DNA of 64,000 nt from Leptolyngbya sp. Cla-17 (GCF_016807185.1 NZ_JAEVYN010000002.1:62001-126000), one strand, 5' to 3'; counted from the stretch's first letter, positions 46,295 through 55,517 are shown. The notes: generated by a model not told the origin, from the letters alone. Made by a program: numbers and translations.

Positions 46295-46555
46295 TTATTC
46301 CCTATTTTCCTCTTTCTTCCGCTGAATCACAAATTGTTTGAGCGCGGTTTGACGATTTTCCATGAAGCGGTTCCAAAAGCCTGGAATTAAGCTGTCCATT
46401 GTTCGGGCGATCGACCAAACTTCTAGTGCCATTGAATTATAAAGAGCGCGATCGCTGCGGCGCAGACGTTCAAGCCATTGATCAATATCCATATAGGAAG
46501 CCGATTCAAGCAAGTCTTTTTCAGGAATTGAATTCTCAGGCGTGGGATGAGGCAT
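46295..46555 (-). CDS. Small conserved cytoplasmic protein, unknown function
   Basis: 86 aa, charged and helical: LESASYMDIDQWLERLRRSD, then ALYNSMALEVWSIARTMDSL and FWNRFMENRQTAL. No motif recognised. No partner gene close by on the same strand. Confidence 0.6.
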   Translation of the reverse strand: MPHPTPENSIPEKDLLESASYMDIDQWLERLRRSDRALYNSMALEVWSIARTMDSLIPGFWNRFMENRQTALKQFVIQRKKEENRE

Positions 46556-46782
46556 GGGAGTAAGTAATAGGTAATGCCCTATCTGCTAACAAGATTTTTA
46601 GTGACGATGTTATTTCTAGAGTAGCGACTCTGCATCTATAATGCTCTGATCACAATTAAAAAAGACAATTAAATTAGCTAAGAAATGTTTTTTGAGAATG
46701 ATAAAAAAGAGGATTAAGTCTTTTAAAACTCACTCCCCTCAGATTATTTAGCACTCACGCATAGGGAATTTAGAAAAACACT

Positions 46783-47238
46783 CTATGCTTGTTCAAGATT
46801 CACCTTGACCACTTTTGGGCGATCGGCCTCTACTTTGGGTAAAGTTAAAGTCAAAATGCCATCTTTGAATTCGGCTTTAACTTGTTCATTTTGAACAGCA
46901 TTAGGCAACGAAATTACTCGTTTGAAGCCGCCATAATGAAACTCAGAAAAAACTACCTTTTGGGTTTCTGTTTGATTTTCTGCCTTGTATTTGCCAGAGA
47001 TAGAAACAGCCTCCCGGCTCACTTGAACATCCATATCTTTTGCTTCAATGCCAGGTAATTCAATCCGCAAAACTAACTCTGTTTCTGTGCTTTTGAGCTC
47101 AATCGCGGGAGTCCAATTTACCCCATTTTTTCTCAAGCTCGTCCCATGATTAGCTGGAGACAATTCATCAAATAGTTGATCAAGTTGATGACGAAGTGAG
47201 TCTACTTCTTGCCAGGGTTGCCAACGAATTAGTGTCAT
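46783..47238 (-). CDS. hspA: Small heat-shock protein Hsp20 (alpha-crystallin family)
   Basis: 151 aa ATP-independent chaperone. The alpha-crystallin domain is about 44-138: WTPAIELKSTETELVLRIELPG, DMDVQVSREAVSISGKY and FKDGILTLTLPKVE (all split here). The C-terminal tail is short, and the usual I-x-I/V anchor is represented by VVKV. The leader upstream of the ATG (47239 to about 47370) is long enough for an RNA thermosensor like the one reported for Synechocystis hsp17, but I could not see a convincing anti-ribosome-binding-site stem. Confidence 0.92.
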   Translation of the reverse strand: MTLIRWQPWQEVDSLRHQLDQLFDELSPANHGTSLRKNGVNWTPAIELKSTETELVLRIELPGIEAKDMDVQVSREAVSISGKYKAENQTETQKVVFSEFHYGGFKRVISLPNAVQNEQVKAEFKDGILTLTLPKVEADRPKVVKVNLEQA

Positions 47239-47647
47239 AATATGCTCACCTTAGAAGATTACAAGCGTCAACAAAACACCGTGTAGAGTTCTTCAGCTGA
47301 CTGATTTTAAGAGCAGCCAATGCGATTAAAAAACTCTCAACGACTGTACAAATGAAGTTGTTATTGATGTCAACTTGCATTTGTTTTTCATGTTTCTAAT
47401 TTAAGGTGAGGTTGACAGAATAGCATTGGGGGAAACCGACATTCAGCAGTTGGGTTTGCCGAAAATCTGTCTCCACATAAGAGAATCCGCTAAATGTTGC
47501 ATAGGATACATTTTCTAGGTTGAGCGATCGCCTTAATGGAACAAACCACTTTGTATTTTTGCCAATTCAGTGGCAGGTTCCATATGCCATTTTTGGATTT
47601 TCCCACCCTGCTAATGAACTCCGTCATCTCTGTGTGAAAAGTGAAGT
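47239..47647. other. Divergent region hsp20 / BMP lipoprotein gene
   Basis: On the minus strand, TTGACA followed 17 nt later by TGTACA lies about 115-135 nt before the hsp20 ATG: a possible promoter with a weak -10. No other element recognised. Confidence 0.35.
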
Positions 47648-48919
47648 ATGAAAGCGAAAAAAATGAACCGTCCTAGCGTATTCTTTCCCTCCCTAGCTCA
47701 TCCTGTTTTTACGATCAAGCGCTTTTGGCAGATTGCAGCACTCGGAGCTATCCTAAATGCGTGCAGCAGTCCTACTCCACCGCCTCAAACCACTTCGTCC
47801 TCTCCGGCGGCAGGCACCACAGACTATACGGTAGGTCTGGTACTTGTCGGTCCTAAAAATGATGCCGGGTGGAATCAAGCGCACTACGAAGGCATGGAAC
47901 AAGTTGCCAAAGATGTGGGAATTAAGCTGGAGTATGTGGATAAGGTGAATCCGGGCGATCGCCCCAATGTCACAGGTTCTCAGGTGGCTGATGACCTGAT
48001 TTCTAAGGGAGCAAAACTGATCATCTTCAACTCAGACGACTTTAAGGACGATGCCCTAACAACGGCGAAAAAACATGCAGACGTGCCGATTATCCATGCC
48101 TCTGGAGACTATGCCTGGAAAGAAGGCAAAAACTTCAAAAACCAGCCCAATCTTGGCAACATCATGGGACGGATGGAATTCGGCAAGATGATGGCAGGCT
48201 GCGCCGCTGCTCTTGGCACTGAGACAGGCAAAATTGGCTATGTCGGACCCTTAATTAACGATGAAACCCGTCGCTATGTATCGGCTGCCTACTTGGGTGC
48301 TAAACACTGCTGGCAAACTTACCGCAAAAAAGATGCCAAAGATTTGCAATTTAAAGTGACTTGGATTGGCTTCTGGTTCAACATTCCAGGCAAAACCCTT
48401 GACCCCACTAAAGTTGCCGATGATTATTACAACGGTGGTTACGACGTGGTGATGTCGGGAATTGATACCCCCGAAGTGGCTGTGCAGGGCAAAAAAGCCG
48501 CAGCAGCAGGCAAAAAGGTTAAGTTTGTCCACTACGACTTGAAGGCGGGGTGCAACCTCGCTCCTGATATTTGCTTAGGTGTGCCATTCTACAATTGGGT
48601 GCCATCCTACACGACCGCTATCAAAGAGGCGATCGCGGGTAAGATGCCCAATCAGTTTGTCTGGGTGGGTCCCGACTTTAAGGATCTGAACGGTGCAAAT
48701 TCTATGATCGGGTTCATGGATGGCATCGCGTTGGGCGACAAAGCCCCCCTAATGGCTGAATTTATTAAAGGAATGGGCGATGGCACGATTGACCTTTATA
48801 AAGGTCCGCTGAATTATCAAGATGGCACGCCGTTCCTCAAAGAAGGGGAAAAAGCAACCGAGCAGCAGATTTGGTATATGCCGCAACTGTTGGCTGGAAT
48901 GCAAGGATCAAGCAAATAA
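47648..48919 (+). CDS. BMP-family nucleoside-binding lipoprotein of an ABC importer
   Basis: 423 aa. Long basic N-terminus, signal helix (FWQIAALGAILNAC) with lipobox LNAC (Cys near residue 38), then the PBP1-type domain: VGLVLVGPKNDAGWNQAHYEG, KGAKLIIFNSDDF, HASGDYAWKEGKN and VMSGIDTPEVA. BMP proteins (PnrA, BmpA) bind purine nucleosides. First gene of the importer; ATPase and permease genes follow. Confidence 0.92.
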   Translation: MKAKKMNRPSVFFPSLAHPVFTIKRFWQIAALGAILNACSSPTPPPQTTSSSPAAGTTDYTVGLVLVGPKNDAGWNQAHYEGMEQVAKDVGIKLEYVDKVNPGDRPNVTGSQVADDLISKGAKLIIFNSDDFKDDALTTAKKHADVPIIHASGDYAWKEGKNFKNQPNLGNIMGRMEFGKMMAGCAAALGTETGKIGYVGPLINDETRRYVSAAYLGAKHCWQTYRKKDAKDLQFKVTWIGFWFNIPGKTLDPTKVADDYYNGGYDVVMSGIDTPEVAVQGKKAAAAGKKVKFVHYDLKAGCNLAPDICLGVPFYNWVPSYTTAIKEAIAGKMPNQFVWVGPDFKDLNGANSMIGFMDGIALGDKAPLMAEFIKGMGDGTIDLYKGPLNYQDGTPFLKEGEKATEQQIWYMPQLLAGMQGSSK

Positions 48920-48975
48920 GCGATCGCTACCTCGTCTGGCAGGTAGAGAGTACTGTTCTCAAATATCCGAACTAC

Positions 48976-49064
48976 ACCCTCATCCTAGCCCTCACCTAAC
49001 GAGAGAGGGAAGTAGAAACGTGTGAAAGTCCCTCTCCTTGGGGAGAGGGATTTAGGGTGAGGGC
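48976..49064. repeat. REP-like dispersed inverted repeat
   Basis: ACCCTCATCCTAGCCCTCACC on the left is matched imperfectly by TTTAGGGTGAGGGC on the right. Inside is a perfect hairpin, CCCTCTCC-TTGG-GGAGAGGG (49030-49049). Elements with CCCTCACCC...GGGAGAGGG...GGGTGAGGG are scattered in many bacterial genomes. Here it lies in the importer operon between the binding protein and the ATPase, where it could attenuate or stabilise mRNA. Confidence 0.75.
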
Positions 49065-49107
49065 AAAGGTGACCTGCTCCCTTTAACTTTTCCATAGTGA
49101 TTTGCTC

Positions 49108-50580
49108 ATGAACGTTGAACTGGTGAACATCTCGAAGCGGTTTGGCACGGTTCAGGCAAATGAAGATGTGTCTCTGCGGGTGTTGGCGGGTACCATTCAT
49201 GGGCTATTGGGAGAGAATGGTGCAGGCAAAAGCACTCTGGTGAAAGTGCTGAGCGGATTTGTTGGACGCGATCGCGGGCAGGTGTTGCTGAACGACATCC
49301 CGGTTGAAATTCGCACGCCTGCCGATGCCATTCAGGTTGGGGTCGGCATGTTACACCAAGATCCGCTGGATTTTCCGCCCCTGTCAGTTTTAGATAACTT
49401 TATGGCAGGCAGACCCAGTGGACTGTTTCTAAATCGTCATCAATCTGCCAAAAAACTGATCTCTCTTGCTGCCCAATTTAACTTTGACCTACATATTCAC
49501 CGCCAAGTCAGTGACCTAACGGTTGGAGAGCGTCAGCAGTTGGAGATTTTGCGTTTACTCTCTTTAGGTGTGCAAACCCTGATCTTGGATGAACCGACAA
49601 CGGGCATTTCGGCTGACCAAAAAACGGCTCTCTTTGCCGCAATGAAGCAACTAGCCACCGAAGGAAAATCGGTGATTTTTGTCTCTCACAAGCTAGAAGA
49701 TGTGGAAGTGCTATGCAATGAAGTAACGGTGTTGCGCCACGGAAAAGTGATGGGAAATCTACCTGTTCCGGCACCTGATAGTCAGTTGATCGACCTGATG
49801 TTTGGGCAAGAATTGGCGCTGCCGTTGAAGCCGCAAACCTGCCAGCCAGCTATTGCCTTGCAGTTAACTGGCGTTCGCTTTGGGGACGATCGCCAAACGT
49901 TGGCGATCAGTGATTTGGCAGTGCATCGAGGCGAAGTCATTGGGCTGGCAGGTCTGGAAGGAAGCGGTCAACAGCTTTTGTTGTTGCTCTGTGCTGGCTT
50001 GCTTAAAGCCTCCGCAGGAACATTGCAAATTGATGATGCAAATCTGACTCATCAACCTTATAAAAACTTTTTAAAGGCTGGAGTAGGCTATTCTCCCGCT
50101 GATCGCTTGCAGGATGGGCTAGTGCGAGGACTTACTATTCACGACCATGTTGCCCTGAGAACGCCAGCCAAAGGGCTGTTTGTCGATTGGCAAAGCACGC
50201 TGGAGCAAACCCAGCAGGCGATCGCCCTGTTCAACATTCGTGGTAAAGCCGACTCAAAGGTCGAGCGCCTGTCCGGTGGTAACCAGCAGCGCACCCAGTT
50301 AGCTCTTCTTCCCGTGCCACTCAACTTGCTGCTGATGGAGCATCCCACACGCGGATTGGATATCGAATCAACGCTATGGGTCTGGCAACAGTTGATTGCT
50401 CGTTGCAAAGGCGGGACGACGATTTTGTTTATGTCGTCCGACCTGGATGAAATTATGCAATACAGCGATCGCGTGATCGTCTTCTCTAGCGGTAAAGTAT
50501 CTCAGCCGATTGCGACGGCAACCCTAACTGCTGAAAAACTCGGTCAACTGATTGGCGGCAGATTTGATCCTCAGACATAA
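49108..50580 (+). CDS. Nucleoside ABC importer ATPase (two NBDs)
   Basis: 490 aa double ATPase of the RbsA/NupA type. NBD1: GLLGENGAGKSTLVKVLSGF, LTVGERQQLEILRLL (signature) and TLILDEPTTGIS. NBD2: LEGSGQQLLLL (degenerate Walker A), VERLSGGNQQRTQLAL (signature) and LLMEHPTRGLDIES. The unequal sites are usual for the family. The ATG at 49108 follows an in-frame TTG at 49102. Confidence 0.92.
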   Translation: MNVELVNISKRFGTVQANEDVSLRVLAGTIHGLLGENGAGKSTLVKVLSGFVGRDRGQVLLNDIPVEIRTPADAIQVGVGMLHQDPLDFPPLSVLDNFMAGRPSGLFLNRHQSAKKLISLAAQFNFDLHIHRQVSDLTVGERQQLEILRLLSLGVQTLILDEPTTGISADQKTALFAAMKQLATEGKSVIFVSHKLEDVEVLCNEVTVLRHGKVMGNLPVPAPDSQLIDLMFGQELALPLKPQTCQPAIALQLTGVRFGDDRQTLAISDLAVHRGEVIGLAGLEGSGQQLLLLLCAGLLKASAGTLQIDDANLTHQPYKNFLKAGVGYSPADRLQDGLVRGLTIHDHVALRTPAKGLFVDWQSTLEQTQQAIALFNIRGKADSKVERLSGGNQQRTQLALLPVPLNLLLMEHPTRGLDIESTLWVWQQLIARCKGGTTILFMSSDLDEIMQYSDRVIVFSSGKVSQPIATATLTAEKLGQLIGGRFDPQT

Positions 50581-50616
50581 CGCCCACACATAGCCTTTTC
50601 CCCTTTTCCCTAGCCC

Positions 50617-51660
50617 ATGTCAAAATCGCTCTCCTATCAAACTGCCTCCCTTGCGATCGCCCTATTGCTGATAGCAATTTTAATTGTCCTGGCAGGCGGC
50701 TCCCCGGTTCAGGTGGTTACCAACATGGCAGTGGGGGCGTTTGGCACCCCCGATCGCATCGCACGAGTGGTGGCAACGTTAGTCCCGTTGCTGCTGTGTA
50801 CGAGTGGGCTATTGTTTACCTTCACGGCTGGACTCTATAACTTGGGCATCGAAGGACAAATCGCTTTTGGGGCGATCGCGGCAACGGCTGTGATGCGGTT
50901 CACTCAAGATAGTTTGCCGCCCGGATTTGTCATTGTGTTGGCGATTCTTGTGGGTGGCTTGGGTGGCATGCTGTGGGGCATCTTGGCAGGTGTGCTGAAT
51001 GTTTATGGACGGGTTAACGAAATTTTTGCGGGATTGGGGCTGAACTTTGTTGCGGATGGATTAGCACTTTATCTGGTTTTTGGTCCCTGGAAGAAGGAAG
51101 GCGTCGCTTCCATGAGCGGCACGGAGCCGTTTCCAGAGTCGCTGTCGTTGCCCACGATCGCCAATACGGATGCAAGTCCCATCGCGCTATTGATCGCGAT
51201 CGCGGCGGTCATTCTGACTCTCATTACTCTACGGGGCACCTATTTTGGCTTACAGCTTCGAGCCGTAGGGCAAAATCTCCGAGCCTCCTACGTGCTGGGC
51301 ATTCCCTCGATTCGGCAACTGCTGAGCGCTTTCGCGATCTGCGGTGGCTTCGCAGGCATTGCTGGAGCCTTGCAGGTTCTTACCGTCTACCATCGCCTCA
51401 TTCCCGGCATTTCCAGCAATCTCGGCTTTTTATCGCTCCTGATTGCCATGCTCATTGGCATGAACGTTTGGCTCATTCTTCCAGTCGCGCTGTTTTTCAG
51501 CGCATTAAACGTGGGCAGTTTGCAGTTGCCCCTCGCCCTTGACTTAGAATCTTCCCTGTCCGGAGTGATTCAAGGAATGCTGGTGCTGTTCATCCTACTG
51601 GGGCGCGGCTTGAGCGAAACGAACCTGTTGGTGAAATGGCGCGATCGCGTTTTCAAGTGA
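50617..51660 (+). CDS. Nucleoside ABC importer permease
   Basis: 347 aa, eight to ten hydrophobic segments, with FTAGLYNLGIEGQIAFGAI and QLRAVGQNLRASYVLGIPS (the EAA-like coupling region), as in the YufP/NupB/BmpC family. It starts 36 nt after the ATPase stop. Importers of this class normally use two different permeases; no second one follows. Instead the coding end is duplicated downstream, flanking a toxin-antitoxin pair. Confidence 0.9.
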   Translation: MSKSLSYQTASLAIALLLIAILIVLAGGSPVQVVTNMAVGAFGTPDRIARVVATLVPLLLCTSGLLFTFTAGLYNLGIEGQIAFGAIAATAVMRFTQDSLPPGFVIVLAILVGGLGGMLWGILAGVLNVYGRVNEIFAGLGLNFVADGLALYLVFGPWKKEGVASMSGTEPFPESLSLPTIANTDASPIALLIAIAAVILTLITLRGTYFGLQLRAVGQNLRASYVLGIPSIRQLLSAFAICGGFAGIAGALQVLTVYHRLIPGISSNLGFLSLLIAMLIGMNVWLILPVALFFSALNVGSLQLPLALDLESSLSGVIQGMLVLFILLGRGLSETNLLVKWRDRVFK

Positions 51661-51671
51661 AAGGGGTAATC
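51641..51671 (+). repeat. Direct repeat, left copy (3' end of permease gene)
   Basis: The first 20 bp (starting GCGATCGCGTTTTC and including the permease stop TGA) are identical to 52501-52520. The next 10-11 bp match except for one indel and one substitution. Confidence 0.8.
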
Positions 51672-51679
51672 GCCAAAAA

Positions 51680-52075
51680 CTACGGAATAAAAAGACGACC
51701 AGTGCCCATCCAGTTTTCAATATCCAACAAGATTGCGAGCATACGGTCAACACAACGATTTCGATAGACTCGATCTACTAAAAATCGATCAGCATCTCCA
51801 ATTGTAATGACGGGAAAAGCATCCGCTGTGTTTTCTTCTCGGAGAACCTGCTCTAAGGATTCTTCACCCTTCATACTGCGGTTAGCTGTGAGCAAAATCA
51901 TCTGATTTTCCTGAGCAATTCGCCAAACAACGCGATCGTTGCTGTCAATCGAGAGATTCATCTCTTTAAAGGTCACAAAACGAATAGGAAGTAGCTCTAA
52001 CCATCCTTGACTCGCGATATTGCCGAATAAAATCTCTGCCTGTCCTCCCAAATTGTGATCAATCAGAAAATTCAT
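51680..52075 (-). CDS. DUF5615/PIN-like toxin candidate
   Basis: 131 aa. Begins MNFLIDHNLGGQAEILFG, with conserved acidic residues at the tip of strand 1 (ID) and RVVWRIAQENQMILLTANR, then an acidic stretch (KGEESLEQVLREEN): the Mut7-C/DUF5615 branch of the PIN nuclease fold. Its ATG overlaps the stop of the DUF433 gene (ATGA), the usual antitoxin-toxin coupling. Probably an RNase toxin. Confidence 0.75.
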   Translation of the reverse strand: MNFLIDHNLGGQAEILFGNIASQGWLELLPIRFVTFKEMNLSIDSNDRVVWRIAQENQMILLTANRSMKGEESLEQVLREENTADAFPVITIGDADRFLVDRVYRNRCVDRMLAILLDIENWMGTGRLFIP

Positions 52076-52446
52076 GCTTCTAGATCATGTTTGGCTTTTT
52101 GCTCTCGGAGCTTTGCCCAAAGCGCCTCTTGCTCTGGTTTAGGCGGCATCGCTGCAATTTGGGTAAAGCGTTCACGATTGCGCTCCTCCCAATACTGCCG
52201 ATTTTCCTCAGCCTGCTTTAGAACAACTTGATATTCTGCTTCGACTTCAACACGATTTGCCTCAATGTAGGATAAAGCAGCGTTAATTTGTTCTTCTGTC
52301 AAATCCAATAGGGAGCGGATAAACTTCGAGGGATACTGAGCCGTCACATAGTCCATCACATCGTAGAGGGTGATGCGCGTTCCTGAAATGGTCAGCCCCC
52401 GCTCTGTATGAATGATGGCTGTCTGCTGGTGGGATATTGAAGTCAT
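52072..52446 (-). CDS. DUF433 antitoxin candidate
   Basis: 124 aa from the second ATG (52446), which has AGAGG 8 nt upstream; a first ATG lies at 52452. The N-terminal DUF433 region is GLTISGTRITLYDVMDYV, then SKFIRSLLDLTEEQINAALSYI (a winged-helix DNA-binding fold). The C-terminal half is charged and helical (AEENRQYWEERNRERF), longer than the minimal DUF433 protein, and could wrap the toxin. Cognate of the PIN-like gene that follows with a 4-nt overlap. Confidence 0.78.
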   Translation of the reverse strand: MTSISHQQTAIIHTERGLTISGTRITLYDVMDYVTAQYPSKFIRSLLDLTEEQINAALSYIEANRVEVEAEYQVVLKQAEENRQYWEERNRERFTQIAAMPPKPEQEALWAKLREQKAKHDLEA

Positions 52447-52452
52447 ATCCAT

Positions 52453-52766
52453 AGCCTCTAAAACTGCCTAGGAAACAACGATATCGTACCTCACAAGTCT
52501 GCGATCGCGTTTTCAAGTGAAGGGGTGATCAGGCTCTAGATGTTTCCATTGGTGCAAGGATATAGGGCAATGCTGAAAATTTTGGATTATCCCTCAACAA
52601 AGCCGACCCTTGTCTAAGCGATCGCGTCTAAAACTCAACTTTCGCCTTCAAGTCTGACGCACTAACGTCAAACCGCAGCGGCGGCAGACAACCTCGAACC
52701 AAGCACGAGTGACTTTTGAGCATCTGCTGCCATGAAGTGTTTGGCTGATTACCAGCACAGCTAAAA
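52453..52766. other. Gap between the TA module and the broken DUF262 gene
   Basis: Carries the right-hand direct repeat (52501-52530). No gene recognised in the rest; a possible palindrome GCAGCGGCGGC near 52676 is weak. Confidence 0.35.
52501..52530 (+). repeat. Direct repeat, right copy
   Basis: Matches the permease 3' end at 51641-51671 (20 bp exact, then 8 to 9 of about 10). Together with the left copy it brackets the DUF433/PIN-like module exactly. Confidence 0.8.
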
Positions 52767-54351
52767 TTATGGAAGAAAAATCTTAAGAGCAGCATCTGTT
52801 AAAAGCTGCTTTTGGTCATCTATTTCGGTTTGTGCCCATCTTGTCTTTGCACCTATTTCTTGGGTCAACAAAACAGAAGACTTTTGATAAAGCGGTGTTT
52901 TACTCGTAAATGAATCATTCCCGCCTAAAGTATTTTGGGCTGGATCCATAATTGTTAAGTTCCCAAGTGTATTTTTAAGTGGCTCAAGATTAGAGTCTAA
53001 AACTGAATTACCCGCATTACGTGGATACATATGTTCAATAGATGTTCCTGCAAAGTCATAAACCCTACTTTTATCAGTACAAACAGGCGTTCCTGTCGCA
53101 CCATTTTTGTACCATTGATAATGGTATTCGACTGTCATAAGAAAATATTTAAGTGGTTTGTTTCCACCAGAATCTTTGTACTCAAGCATATTAAGAGCAT
53201 TCATAAATGTTGAATCTATAGCCTTTGTACTGATTAGATTTTGCAATTTTGCTTTTAGACCAGAGATATTATAAGAATTCGGATCCTGCCTGATAGCTAG
53301 TGACTCTTGATAGTAAACTCCCTTCAATGGTGTTGCGTGCTGATTACATATTAATTTGTATCTGAAAAAAGTTCTTTCGATCATCTGAACTATTTCGGAG
53401 AATAACCGATGGTCAAGTTTAGCCGCTGCAAGAAATAAAGGAATTGATAGGTCATGTCTAAGTTCAACTAAAAGAATATTTAAGCGACTTCTATCCCAGC
53501 CAGTGACAGGCTGCTGTTCGGGATATAACCACTGACCTTGTAGGAGCTTTCTACACTTGAGAATATCCTCATAGATGTTCTTTACCGTTTCATGAATCTG
53601 CTGTGCATGGTGCAGTGTTAGGCTAATCTGCTGATTTTGAGGAAAGAATTTATCGAGAAACATGTCAAACAAAGCATTTTGCTGAGGCCTAATTCCCTGA
53701 CAGGACTCGTAAATCCAATTGAGATAATTCTTGGTATCAGTAGGAGGATCAGCTAGTATTTCGTCCCACATTTTTTCAACAGCGTCCTGTTGTTGATTAA
53801 AACCTTCTAAAAGCTCTAATGTTTTAGCTCTTAGCAAGTCACCATCCGTTAGATTAGTACCTCTATCGTTAATGACCTGAAAAAGTCGAAATGCATCGTC
53901 TCGACTGCCAGTTACCATATGGAGAATAGTAAAATCATTATCCAGAATATTTTGAACTATTTCAAGATCGTCAATTTTGTTTTCAATCCTAGTATGAGAA
54001 TCAATGATTGACTTAATAGTGTTGTTTAGGGAATTATAAGCATGTAAAATTTTATTATGAGAATCCCTTGAAGCGGAAGGATTCATGCAACGAATTAATT
54101 CTTTATAAAAAGATTGATCGGCTCTAGAAAGTTCTAAAACCTCAACAGGAGTAACCACTCTCTGGACTTCTTGGCTAAATTCTATAAAACGTTCAGATAA
54201 CTTCTCTATTCTTCCTTTTATAATTGCTTCATTAGCAGCATCGCTTGAGGTACTCGCTTCTACCTTTAATTCTTTATAGGTTTTTAATAAGCAAGAAACC
54301 AACAAAGTAAATGTTGCAATTCTTTGTTGTCCATCAATGATTTCATATTTA
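52767..54351 (-). pseudogene. DUF262/DUF1524 (GmrSD-like) protein, C-terminal part of disrupted gene
   Basis: About 527 codons open from the insertion boundary: YEIIDGQQRIATFTLLVSC (the DUF262 DGQQR nucleotide-binding motif), RDDAFRLFQVINDRGTNL, then a long helical middle and a DUF1524 His-Me-finger-like end with SIEHMYPRNAG and LKNTLGNLTIMDP. Proteins with this pair act as nucleotide-dependent restriction endonucleases, such as GmrSD against modified phage DNA. The 5' part lies at 55518-55749, separated by an IS630 element and a MITE. Any translation from here would need a start within the IS. Confidence 0.88.
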
Positions 54352-54369
54352 TAGCTACAGACAACAGTG

Positions 54370-54912
54370 TTAGGACACAGCATCTTTCAGGACCGACTCC
54401 ATTGCTTGCCGTAAAGAACTAAAGCTAGACAAGCGGTTGCGAATACGACTTTTCAGCCAGGCCCAACACTTTTCAATCCGATTGAAATCTGGAGAATAAG
54501 CGGGTAAATATAACAACCGACACCCTACCGACTCCACCAATTGAGCAACCCGTCCCCCATGATGAAACGTGGCATTGTCGAGAATCAAAACCTTCCCAGG
54601 CTTAAGCGTTGGCAGCAAACACGTTTCTAGCCAGATTTCAAACACGACTCGATTACAAGAGCCATTCACGGTAAAAGCAGCACTCAGTTGGTGCTCACAG
54701 TAAGCCGCAATCATATTGATTCGTTGACCCCGTCGCCCTGACTTGAGTGCTTCAAATCGCACACCGGGTTCACACCAACCATATCCATAATCCTCTCGCT
54801 CATCCATTCCCGATTCATCGATGTACACCCGGTCGGATAAAGACACTTTGGCTAGCTGCTCTAGGAACTCTGCTCGTTTGTGCTCATCGCGTTCAAGGTA
54901 GCCATAGGTCTT
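54370..54912 (-). CDS. IS630 transposase, catalytic DDE part (-1 frame)
   Basis: Begins at the poly-A run with KKKTYGYLERDEHKRAEF. Catalytic residues are in RVYIDESGMDER, VLILDNATFHHG and YSPDFNRIEKCW. It is clearly homologous to the transposase at 6728-7279. No internal stops, so probably recent and potentially active. Confidence 0.85.
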   Translation of the reverse strand, partial: KTYGYLERDEHKRAEFLEQLAKVSLSDRVYIDESGMDEREDYGYGWCEPGVRFEALKSGRRGQRINMIAAYCEHQLSAAFTVNGSCNRVVFEIWLETCLLPTLKPGKVLILDNATFHHGGRVAQLVESVGCRLLYLPAYSPDFNRIEKCWAWLKSRIRNRLSSFSSLRQAMESVLKDAVS

Positions 54913-55247
54913 TTTTTTCGACTCAAGCCGAGTTTGTGTAACGCCCTGGAAATTGTGCGAACACTGAGTTGGTCTTGCCACAACTCGACCATTTGCGCTT
55001 GGGTTTTGCCCCCATGCTGCTTGGCAAATTTGGCAAACTTGTCCCAATCGGTGATTTTGCTGGTGGTTCGATGGGGACGAGTTGTTTTGGCTTGGTAGTC
55101 TCCAGTTTCCTTCTGTCGCTTCAGCCATAGATTGATCGTGTTGCGACTGAGTTGAAACACTTGGGCGGCTTCACTCTGCTTCATGCCGTCTAATTGGATG
55201 GCATTGATCACCTTTTGTCGCAAGTCGTAACTGTACGCTTTTGCCAT
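54861..55247 (-). CDS. IS630 transposase, N-terminal helix-turn-helix part
   Basis: 128 aa from the ATG at 55247 (MAKAYSYDLRQKVINAIQ), with FQLSRNTINLWLKRQKE and GKTQAQMVELWQ. The frame leaves the family after LGLSRKKRP at eight adenines (minus strand, 54918-54911), the same slippery site as in copy 1. Confidence 0.85.
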   Translation of the reverse strand: MAKAYSYDLRQKVINAIQLDGMKQSEAAQVFQLSRNTINLWLKRQKETGDYQAKTTRPHRTTSKITDWDKFAKFAKQHGGKTQAQMVELWQDQLSVRTISRALHKLGLSRKKRPMATLNAMSTNEQSS

Positions 55248-55318
55248 AGATGCACTCACCCTCCTATAGCTGGGGATACCTCTCAGTCTATGTCCTATTG
55301 GTCCTGGCAATAGCTATA

Positions 55319-55517
55319 TCCCTCATATGTCACTCTAGTTAAAGTAAAATCCAGGCAAAACGCTGAAAGTCTTTCACCGACTGCTGTCTGGTATATACGC
55401 TTCATTGTCAAATGTTTTGAAATATCGGAAATAAGCTGCGTATGCTAAGACTCAAGCCGTATAGAAGCTTCAGCATTTTTGATTAAATTTGCTTTTCCGA
55501 AAGTGATTCAAGAGGGA
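55319..55517 (-). mobile_element. 199-bp MITE, copy B
   Basis: Edges TCCCTC...GAGGGA flanked on both sides by TA (55317-55318 and 55518-55519). Its reverse complement matches 7287-7485 with six differences. It interrupts codon His77 of the DUF262 protein. The left flank TA is also the insertion site of IS630 copy 2. Confidence 0.9.

Larger units (their letters stand above)
54352..55316 (-). mobile_element. IS630-family insertion sequence (copy 2)
   Basis: About 965 bp, terminal repeats 54350-54376 and 55292-55318 (TATAGCTA...TAGGAC, about 18 of 27 matching), related to but diverged from the element at 6335. The right edge touches the MITE that begins at 55319, sharing its flanking TA; the left edge is inside the DUF262 gene. 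Confidence 0.9.

Noticed and set aside
46748..46756. CIRCE half-site TTAGCACTC near hsp20
   Set aside because: The partner GAGTGCTAA does not follow at 9 nt, and the site lies downstream of the gene, not in its promoter.
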